A stretch of DNA of 64,000 nucleotides from Balneola sp. (GTDB lineage: Bacteria; Bacteroidota; Rhodothermia; Balneolales; Balneolaceae): contig PBJO01000007.1 of the NCBI GenBank assembly GCA_002720745.1, positions 59,591 to 123,590 of the forward strand. Reading direction: 5' to 3'. The position numbers and the translations under genes were made by a program. The notes beneath the pieces were generated by a model, which saw only the letters and a program-made list of their open reading frames with translations, searched no databases and had not been told where the DNA came from. How positions within the stretch are numbered: the stretch's first letter is position 1; the number at the start of each line of letters is the position of its first letter. Below, piece by piece: positions 57,046 through 64,000 of the stretch.

Positions 57046-57984
57046 TCAAGGAAAATTATATTTCATTGGAAGTATTATTGTGTTTGCAGTATCTCTTGCC
57101 ATAGAGCCAAAAATACCTACACCCCCACGAATTGGTGTGAGTACATTTTGAATCTCTCCAGGTGATAGGGTAGAGCCACCTAATTGAACCAATTCAGAGC
57201 GTATATAATCATATAAATTTTTATCAATGACTGAGGGAATTATAGCATTTTCACCAAAAAAAGCAACAGCTAGCCAAGGATAACGGATCTCAATATTACC
57301 TGCCTGGTTTCGCTCAAAGTTTCCTTCATTTAATATGCCAGAGGAATTGACGGTTAATTCCTGCAGGTTTTGTTCTTTTTCTTCCTCATTTTGACTATCA
57401 AGAAATTCACTATAAAAAGGTGTTAAAAACTCTTCTATTGGGTTTTTTGAAACGGTATTAATGATGTAATAGTTCTGTCCATCCTCAGCTGCTTCGGTAC
57501 TCAATTCAAGTACTAATTGCTCGGTTGATTGATATATGAGTGTATCCGGTATGCCATTGATTATAGAGAATTCGTTTGGGACCTCTGTTTGTGCGGAAAT
57601 GGTCTGAAATTCTGGATGTGTGACCTCAAGAAGATATTTTGCGCCAGCTATCACTGTAATCACCTCCGTTGGCTGATAAACCCCGGGCGATTCTTCCTCA
57701 TAGGTTATCCGAAACTCTTTCTGTTCTGTTTGCTCATTCAATAACCAAATCATTGCTTCCGCACCGCGGAGTGCAAGCTGCTCAAAATTATAGAATACAG
57801 TTGCTTCTGTGGTAGTCGATAATCGAATAGGGGGCAGTATATTTCCTGCAATCAAGTAGGCTTCCACCGCTACCTGTTCGGTATAACTATCCTGTGAGTA
57901 TGGATTACATGCACCTATAGATATAAGAATAGTTGCAAATGCTAGCACATGCTTTCTTCTTCTATAACGGTTTATTGTTGTCAT
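57046..57984 (-). CDS. DUF4249 domain-containing lipoprotein
   Basis: 312 residues with a lipoprotein signal peptide ending in the lipobox SIGAC (Cys27 or nearby). The following YTEQVAVEAYLIAGNILPPIRLSTT and the segments YLLEVTHPEFQTISAQTEVP and LELSTEAAEDGQNYYI match DUF4249, an immunoglobulin-like secreted family found next to TonB-dependent receptors in Bacteroidota. It lies one base downstream of the receptor gene. The likely role is an outer-membrane partner of that receptor; the ligand is unknown. Confidence 0.83.
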   Translation of the reverse strand: MTTINRYRRRKHVLAFATILISIGACNPYSQDSYTEQVAVEAYLIAGNILPPIRLSTTTEATVFYNFEQLALRGAEAMIWLLNEQTEQKEFRITYEEESPGVYQPTEVITVIAGAKYLLEVTHPEFQTISAQTEVPNEFSIINGIPDTLIYQSTEQLVLELSTEAAEDGQNYYIINTVSKNPIEEFLTPFYSEFLDSQNEEEKEQNLQELTVNSSGILNEGNFERNQAGNIEIRYPWLAVAFFGENAIIPSVIDKNLYDYIRSELVQLGGSTLSPGEIQNVLTPIRGGVGIFGSMARDTANTIILPMKYNFP

Positions 57985-57985
57985 A

Positions 57986-60295
57986 TTATTTTGGATAATT
58001 GAAGGTGATTGAAACGGCTGGTATTATTGGCAATAATGTTACATCAGTTTGTTTAACAGGATTTTCATCAAAATCAAAGTTTTGAAACCAGACATTTCTA
58101 CGATTGTATACGTTTATAATTTGAAGCTGAAGTAGGGTTTGCATCCCAAAGAGGGAGCTAGTTCGTTGAGCTGAAAAATCCATACGGTGGTAAGAGGGTA
58201 GACGCGAGGCATTAACCTTGCCAACAGTAAAAGCGTTGTTAAATTCAGAGGCTCCAAAAGGATCGTCGAGTAAAGCGTATCGCCCGAGTACTTGAGTATA
58301 GGCCTGACCGGTAGCAAAAACCCACGCTCCAGTAAGTTTCCACTTAGGCGAAATGCTATAATTTAAAATGAGATTTACATCATGCCGCCGGTCATATTTA
58401 GGGGGATAAAAGCGGGCTTTTGCTGTTTCTCCGGATGATAATTGGATTGTAGGATCGGTGTTGAATCCAGGGAATTTGCGCCAGGTATATCCCCATGTAT
58501 ATCCTAGATAACCAGTAAAATAACCTTGCCTTTTTTCAAATAATATTTCAACCCCATATGCGCTTCCTTCGCCAAAACGAAAAAGATCAGGATAAGCTAA
58601 TCCTGCGGCATCAAGTAAAAAGGGATCGAGTTCAAATAAATCCTTCATAGTTCGGTAATAGCCTTCAATATCTAAGCCATATCCTTTAAACGGAATTGTC
58701 TTTACACCTAAAATGAATTGGTCTCCAAAGGCCGGTTTAATTCCTTGGTCAGAGGTTAGCCATAAGTCAAATCCAGAGAAAGCTTCATTTGTAATTAGAG
58801 TAAAAAATTGATTATATCTTCCATATGCAATTTGGAGTCTTATCTGGTTCCATCGTAAGTATTCAGCAGATATACGGGGTTCTAATCGGAAATATGAACC
58901 ATCAGAAAAGGTATTGATGCGCAATCCACCAAGGAATTTCCATTGCTCAATAGGGCGCCATTCGTCTTGTACGTACAAAGAGGCATACTGCGCATGAATT
59001 CTTTGTCCGAAGGTATTTTGCCCATCAAATTGATCTTGAATTCGAAACGTAAAAACTCCTGCCCATATGCCTGTACTAGCGGAATGTTTTTCATTTGGAA
59101 GATACTCAATATCAGCTTTTAAAGATAAATCGTAAATGTTATTGTCTCGTTTAAAGGGCGTTCCAGCAACTTCAAAGTTTGGGAAGTTGAAATAACGGGA
59201 TCCGGTTACCACGAAGTTGGAAAAAGTCATTTCATTGAAAATATGGGTCCAATTTCCACTGATTGTCTGATTTCCGTAGTTTAGTTTAAACTCGGCATCA
59301 TCTCCGAAGGGAAAATCGACTCTATCTTTTCCTGAGTAAAATGCCATGGATAGTTTATCATTTGCCCCAATATCGACACTCAATTTACCATTGGTGTCCA
59401 AGAAGTAAAAGAGCGAAGGTATGTTGTCATTGCTTGCTCTAAGTGCTCCAAGCAGCGGTTCAAGAGTGGACCTTCTCATCGCAAACATATATGAGCCTTT
59501 GGGAATAGGGCCTTCAATAGCAGCCCTTGAGGCTAACATGCCAAGAGTGACAGTAGCTCGGGTTTGATTACGGTTGCCATCTTTATTGTAGATTGAGAGG
59601 ACCGAACCAAGGCGCCCACCGTATTCCGGTGGATATCCACCTTTATATAATCGGACATCTTTAATAGCATCTGGGTTGAAAGTGGAAAAAAAGCCAAAAA
59701 AGTGAGAAGGGTTGTAAACAGTGGTCCGGTCTAATAATATAAGGGTTTGGTCAGGACTGCCTCCACGAATATAAAGCCCCGATGAGAAGTCAGAAGCTGC
59801 TTTTACACCCGGTAAGAATTGTATGCTGCGAAACACATCTGCCTCGAATATAGCAGGTAGTTCTTTTATGGTTTGAGTAGTTATTTGAGCCCTACCTATG
59901 TTTTTAAGGGCTTCTTGCTCACGGGACGACTCAATCACAACTTCTTCCCCGGAAAGAACTTTTGGATTAAGTTCAATGTCAAACCGTTGGGTTTCATCAG
60001 TAGATAAGTTTAGTAGTGTGCTAAAGGACTGATATCCAATGTAACTAACAGCAAGAGTATAAGTGCCTGGCGGTAAATTGGTAAGTGTATAATAACCCAA
60101 AGTGTTGGTCGTAGTACCTCTATTGATTTCTAGAAGTGCAATATTTGCTGCAATTAAGGTTTCTCCCGTATCGGCATCTTTAATATAACCTGAAAGTGCA
60201 GTGGTATTATTTTGTGCTTGAGCAGGGTTAACTGTAAGTGCTTTCAGAATCAAGAAAAATGTTGATAAAGCAAAGATTCGAATCAGATAAAGCAT
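57986..60295 (-). CDS. TonB-dependent receptor with carboxypeptidase-like N-terminal domain
   Basis: An outer-membrane active transporter. Signal peptide at residues 1-27; a carboxypeptidase regulatory-like beta-sandwich at about 32-118 (LSGYIKDADTGETLIAANIA and TLTNLPPGTYTLAVSYIGYQ); a plug domain (ELPAIFEADVFRSIQFLPGV, GLYIRGGSPDQTLILLD, DVRLYKGGYPPEYGG); then a beta barrel ending in FNYPK, where a C-terminal aromatic residue would be usual. It has 769 residues. It heads the operon with DUF4249 and DUF4159. The substrate is unknown. Confidence 0.92.
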   Translation of the reverse strand: MLYLIRIFALSTFFLILKALTVNPAQAQNNTTALSGYIKDADTGETLIAANIALLEINRGTTTNTLGYYTLTNLPPGTYTLAVSYIGYQSFSTLLNLSTDETQRFDIELNPKVLSGEEVVIESSREQEALKNIGRAQITTQTIKELPAIFEADVFRSIQFLPGVKAASDFSSGLYIRGGSPDQTLILLDRTTVYNPSHFFGFFSTFNPDAIKDVRLYKGGYPPEYGGRLGSVLSIYNKDGNRNQTRATVTLGMLASRAAIEGPIPKGSYMFAMRRSTLEPLLGALRASNDNIPSLFYFLDTNGKLSVDIGANDKLSMAFYSGKDRVDFPFGDDAEFKLNYGNQTISGNWTHIFNEMTFSNFVVTGSRYFNFPNFEVAGTPFKRDNNIYDLSLKADIEYLPNEKHSASTGIWAGVFTFRIQDQFDGQNTFGQRIHAQYASLYVQDEWRPIEQWKFLGGLRINTFSDGSYFRLEPRISAEYLRWNQIRLQIAYGRYNQFFTLITNEAFSGFDLWLTSDQGIKPAFGDQFILGVKTIPFKGYGLDIEGYYRTMKDLFELDPFLLDAAGLAYPDLFRFGEGSAYGVEILFEKRQGYFTGYLGYTWGYTWRKFPGFNTDPTIQLSSGETAKARFYPPKYDRRHDVNLILNYSISPKWKLTGAWVFATGQAYTQVLGRYALLDDPFGASEFNNAFTVGKVNASRLPSYHRMDFSAQRTSSLFGMQTLLQLQIINVYNRRNVWFQNFDFDENPVKQTDVTLLPIIPAVSITFNYPK

Positions 60296-60473
60296 GTTTT
60301 GAAAGAAAATGTAGAGATATCTTTTTTTGACTCAGAGGTAGTCTTTTAATTTAATTTGGGGAGTATCATTTCGATAGAATTTTGATATATTTTACATACA
60401 AAAATTAAAGTAATTTCGTTCTTAGTGTCTTTAAGAACTGCTTTATTTAAAGGCGTTTGTTCTATGATTTATT

Positions 60474-60836
60474 GGGGGTGTACTGGATTCGACGGGAAGA
60501 GTAAATTCGTACGTGGCATGTCGAGGATGTCCAATGGTTCTCGTTAAACATCCATTATGGACCAAATGTAATTGACAACAATTACTCATACCGCTTAGCA
60601 GCCTAACGGCCTAAGCCGTTCCATGGGTGGCATGCCTGTCTGTGCCCATTTGGAGCGACGATTCCGACAGGATAGCATATACTGGCCGTCTGTCTAGTTT
60701 GTGTGAATTTTTTCAGACTAGCTATAGATCACTTAGTTACTGGGTTCGTTCTATGGTGAAACCTAATCAGTAACTAAACATGTAGATATGTGCAGGACTG
60801 CCTTTTCGGACCGGGGTTCGACTCCCCGCACCTCCA
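60474..60836 (+). ncRNA. ssrA: Transfer-messenger RNA (tmRNA)
   Basis: Rescues ribosomes stalled on broken messages by acting as tRNA-Ala and as a short mRNA. The 5' end GGGGGTGTACTGGATTCGAC and the 3' end with GGTTCGACTCCCC, then CACCTCC and the unpaired A, form the tRNA-like domain; the 7-base acceptor arms pair with one G-U. No CCA is encoded. The tag reading frame ends at 60604-60606 (TAA) and encodes ...DNNYSYRLAA. The resume codon could not be fixed by eye. The region from 60297 to 60473 holds the promoters for ssrA and the divergent TonB gene. Confidence 0.95.
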
Positions 60837-61051
60837 CTTTTTTTCAATTATTTACTATAATGTCCGATAGTATTTCGTAATATTAACACAATAGAATTAT
60901 AAAATATGAGAAGTGGAATTTTAAACATTATCTCTTTTTATTTCGCAGAGGTAGCATTGGAAAAATTAAGTTGTCTATAATTTAAGACATACGATCCACT
61001 TCGATTTGCTATTCACATATATCACAATAACAGAAGTCTAAAAAATAGTTT

Positions 61052-64000
61052 ATGGAAACCAACAAGCTTTTTAATTCCATTGCTGTATTCTTTTCCATCT
61101 TTATCCTTTCTAGTTCACTATTTGCACAAGCTGGCAAAATTAATGGTACAGTAATAGATGCTGACGGTGAAGTACTGCCTGGTGTTAATATTCTAATTGA
61201 TGGAACTTTACAAGGTGCTTCATCTGGTGAAGATGGATTTTTCCAAATTCTTAATGTAAAGCCAGGTGTATATTCTCTAAGAGCAACCTACATAGGTTTC
61301 GCTTCAATCGTTATTGAAAATGTGACTGTTGCTGAAAACCTAACAACAGAAGTTAACTTTACTTTACAAGAACAAACTATCGAGGGAGAAGAAATTATTA
61401 TAATCGCGGAACAACCTGTTGTCAGGCCAGATGTCTCAGCTTCGGTAACATCTATTCAGGCCCAAGAAATTGCAAGTTTACCTGTCACTGATATTGCATC
61501 TGTGATTGGCTTGGGAGCTGGAATAAGGGGCACTAGTGTACGAGGGGGCGCATCCTCTGATACAGAATTTTCGGTTAATGGTATTTCCCAACGTTCTACC
61601 CGGAGTAACACAGCTTCTCCAGAAATATCGTTTACATCACTTAATTCTGTTCAAGTGCAGACGGGTGGTTTTAATGCAGAATACGGAAATATACAATCCG
61701 GCCTTGTTAGTGTTACCACAAAAGAAGGAAATAGAGATAGTTATAATTTAGATGTAATATTTCGGATGCTTCCGCCACAGGACAAGCATTTTGGTCCAGA
61801 CATAAATGATCCAATAGCCAACCCGTTCTTACGGCCTTATCTAGACTCAGATGTGGCTTTCACTGGAACGGGAGAAAATTTTGAAGAGGGTGCTTGGGAT
61901 TATTGGACACGTATACAATACCCTCAATTTCGTGGTTGGAATGCAGTTTCTGAGGAATTACTGGCTGATGATGATCCCACTAATGACTTAACTCCATACG
62001 CGGCTCAGCGTTTGTTTCGATTTCAACATCGTAAAGACTTGGGTATTACTGAGCCTGATTATGAATTAGATGCAACCATATCAGGACCAATGCCAGGAGT
62101 TGGTAAGTCACTTGGTAACTTACGCTTTGCATATTCTACCAGAGCTACACAAAGAATGTACATTGTCCCACTTAGCCGTGATAGATATGAAATGAATTAT
62201 CACTTATTGAAACTAACTAGTGATGTTGCTTCCGGTATGAAATTATCGGTAGAAGGTTCATATCGATATAGTATTGGGACTAATGCAAGTCGTACTGGAG
62301 CCTCTGCGTCTCTGTTTAGTGGTAGTGCCTCAAGTATTGCAGGTGCTGTCACATTGAATGAACGTTCTCCTGCAATTATGTTTTCAAGCGATTATTTTAA
62401 TCCTTTAGAGCAACGCCAGTTTGTTGGAGGCGTGCATTTCACTCACAGTTTATCAGATAACTCTTTTTATGAAGTTCGAGCCATCGTTAATCATGAACGT
62501 TTCGATGGCCTAATAGGCCGTTCGCGAAACTTGGACCTGAACTTAGAATTTGCTGATGGACAATTTACCAATGAAGCCCCATTTGGCTATTACGGTTTTT
62601 CGCAGCAGTTCATTGGTTCTGGATTGAACATGGGACTTGGTTTTAGTAATGCACGCGACACCACTAGAAATACTCTATACAATGTTCGTGCAGACTTTAC
62701 TTCTCAGATAAACCGTATAAACCTATTAAAGGCTGGTATTGATTTCCAGCTTATTGACAATAAGACTAACAATGCCAGAGTAGATCAATTTTTAACTGCA
62801 TCTAATTTAACTAATAAATGGGACACAAGTCCTTTGCGCTTGTCGGCCTATGTGCAGGATAAATTAGAGTTTGAGGGTATGATTGCCAATATCGGTCTCC
62901 GTATGGACTATGTTCAAGGTCAAAAATGGTATGCATTCAATGATTATGATGCATCTTTAGGTATTGGTAACGCGGGTATGATTGATACCCTTCAAACTAT
63001 TACTCCAGACGGAGTATTACGTTTAAGTCCTCGTTTAGGTGTCTCTTTTCCAATAACAGAAATATCTAAGTTCTATTTTAATTACGGTCATTTTTATCGT
63101 TTACCTTCTCCAGATGATTTGTATTATATCAGGATATATCCTGAATCACAGCAGGTTACTTCTCTGGCAAACCCTGACAAAGCCTTACCCAAGACAGTGG
63201 CCTACGAATTAGGTTACGAGCAGTCTCTATTTGATCAATTTCTGATTAAAATAGCAGGTTTCTATCGAGATGTTACAGATCAACCATTAAGTGTACGTTA
63301 CACCAACAGAGATGCTTCGGTGAATTATAGCCTTAGTCAAGCAAATCGCTACTCTGATGTTAGAGGTGTAGAACTAACCTTTCGAAAGTCACTAGGCCGT
63401 TACCTAAGAGGGTTTGCCAATTATACATATCAAGTGAGTAGAAGTGGGAGATTCGGTTTCGCGCGAACATACGAAAATCCAGCACAACAACGAGAATACG
63501 AGCGTACAACAACCGCTAATGATGTGTTTCCATCGGTACCTCAACCTTATGCCAATGTAAGTATTGAATTTATAGTACCCGAAGAGTTGGGTCCTAATTT
63601 CGCTAGATTTTATCCAGTTGGTGGATGGAATGTTAACTTCGTATACCGTTGGACATCTGGTGCCTATGAAAGCTGGACGGGTGGTGGATTCATACCAGGT
63701 ATCATAAATAATGTGCAATGGAATGATTATTGGAATGTTGACTTACGTTTAAGTAAACATGTTGAGCTTTTAGATCGAGTTCGAGCTAGTTTATTTGTAG
63801 ATCTGAATAATGTACTGAACCATCGTTATTTCTCTCCTTACACCCCAGGCTTTGTATTAGCAGGTGATCGATTGAATTACATGCGTTCTCTACACCTACC
63901 TCAAGAAATACTCGATGAAATAGGTTCTGGGTATCCTTCACCACCTATTTCAGGAAACGATAAGCCCGGTGATTATCGTGGTTTTGATGTTGAATTTGTC
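61052..64000 (+). CDS. TonB-dependent receptor, 3' end beyond the window
   Basis: An uninterrupted frame of 983 codons runs from ATG 61052 to the right edge. Signal peptide at residues 1-26 (ending SLFAQ); a carboxypeptidase regulatory-like domain (KINGTVIDADGEVLPGVNIL, LNVKPGVYSLRATYIGF); a plug-type domain (SLPVTDIASVIGLGAGI, TSVRGGASSDTEFSVNGI, TGGFNAEYGNIQSGLVSVTT); then a long barrel with aromatic strands such as FYFNYGHFYRLPSPDDLYYI and ELGYEQSLFDQFLIKIAGFY. Receptors of this size occur in this phylum, so little is probably missing. It is encoded next to ssrA with a 215-base gap that shows no other gene. The ligand is unknown. Confidence 0.92.
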   Translation, partial: METNKLFNSIAVFFSIFILSSSLFAQAGKINGTVIDADGEVLPGVNILIDGTLQGASSGEDGFFQILNVKPGVYSLRATYIGFASIVIENVTVAENLTTEVNFTLQEQTIEGEEIIIIAEQPVVRPDVSASVTSIQAQEIASLPVTDIASVIGLGAGIRGTSVRGGASSDTEFSVNGISQRSTRSNTASPEISFTSLNSVQVQTGGFNAEYGNIQSGLVSVTTKEGNRDSYNLDVIFRMLPPQDKHFGPDINDPIANPFLRPYLDSDVAFTGTGENFEEGAWDYWTRIQYPQFRGWNAVSEELLADDDPTNDLTPYAAQRLFRFQHRKDLGITEPDYELDATISGPMPGVGKSLGNLRFAYSTRATQRMYIVPLSRDRYEMNYHLLKLTSDVASGMKLSVEGSYRYSIGTNASRTGASASLFSGSASSIAGAVTLNERSPAIMFSSDYFNPLEQRQFVGGVHFTHSLSDNSFYEVRAIVNHERFDGLIGRSRNLDLNLEFADGQFTNEAPFGYYGFSQQFIGSGLNMGLGFSNARDTTRNTLYNVRADFTSQINRINLLKAGIDFQLIDNKTNNARVDQFLTASNLTNKWDTSPLRLSAYVQDKLEFEGMIANIGLRMDYVQGQKWYAFNDYDASLGIGNAGMIDTLQTITPDGVLRLSPRLGVSFPITEISKFYFNYGHFYRLPSPDDLYYIRIYPESQQVTSLANPDKALPKTVAYELGYEQSLFDQFLIKIAGFYRDVTDQPLSVRYTNRDASVNYSLSQANRYSDVRGVELTFRKSLGRYLRGFANYTYQVSRSGRFGFARTYENPAQQREYERTTTANDVFPSVPQPYANVSIEFIVPEELGPNFARFYPVGGWNVNFVYRWTSGAYESWTGGGFIPGIINNVQWNDYWNVDLRLSKHVELLDRVRASLFVDLNNVLNHRYFSPYTPGFVLAGDRLNYMRSLHLPQEILDEIGSGYPSPPISGNDKPGDYRGFDVEFV

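Noticed and set aside
1-64000. CRISPR arrays, insertion sequences, prophage, integrases, toxin-antitoxin pairs, rRNA or tRNA genes
   Set aside because: No regular direct repeats with spacers, no transposase or integrase motifs, and no tRNA T-loop plus acceptor pairing other than the tmRNA were seen. A covariance-model scan would be needed to exclude small RNAs.

Overview
The window is AT-rich chromosomal DNA from a member of the Bacteroidota / Balneolota-Rhodothermota group, probably aerobic, marine-type and carotenoid-forming. The evidence is the set of lineage-typical families (DUF5683 after parAB, DUF4249 behind a TonB receptor with a carboxypeptidase-like N-domain, DUF4159, DUF5916/CBM9, the Bacteroidota-type lycopene cyclase), starts that mostly lack a clear Shine-Dalgarno sequence, and a tmRNA gene. 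This placement is inference; no 16S rRNA gene is present.

Layout. 1-3.8 kb (minus): an LCM-type methyltransferase, an RluA pseudouridine synthase, and a DUF3311/sodium:solute symporter pair. 3.8-16.7 kb (plus): uvrC, an ECF sigma factor with its putative membrane anti-sigma, parA-parB-DUF5683, a LOG-family protein, a TPR protein, transketolase and polA. 16.7-19.8 kb (minus): a wrecked hisI, yidD-cysS, and a folE that has lost its N-terminus and two active-site residues. 20-28.7 kb: Dabb and Smr proteins, a GH16 glucanase, a DUF5916 protein, a BI-1 family protein, a frameshifted merC-like gene, a DAO-type oxidoreductase, plant-type FNR and DUF502. 28.8-40.8 kb (plus): alaS, then a long directon with pyruvate dehydrogenase E1alpha-E1beta-E2, dTDP-rhamnose synthesis (rmlA-D-C-B), an EVE protein, a tandem-domain dCTP deaminase and rsmE. 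40.9-51.9 kb: crtY, threonine aldolase, argD-like aminotransferase, hisN, an ABC-2 exporter pair, glgA-glgC (glycogen) and sucD. 52-64 kb: an S41 peptidase with a barrel-like partner, dnaG, DUF4159, DUF4249, a TonB receptor, ssrA (tmRNA), and a second TonB receptor cut by the right edge.

Most of the window is ordinary core metabolism and information processing. I see no phage, insertion sequence, CRISPR array, tRNA or defence island, and no clearly new multi-gene system. The most informative signal lies between the obvious genes: at least three genes (hisI, folE, merC-like) are in different stages of decay, each with one-base length changes in homopolymer runs. In hisI and folE these come with nonsense changes or loss of catalytic residues, so base-calling error alone is unlikely there. 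A 56-codon ORF that overlaps the hisN start by four bases is a candidate overlooked small membrane protein.
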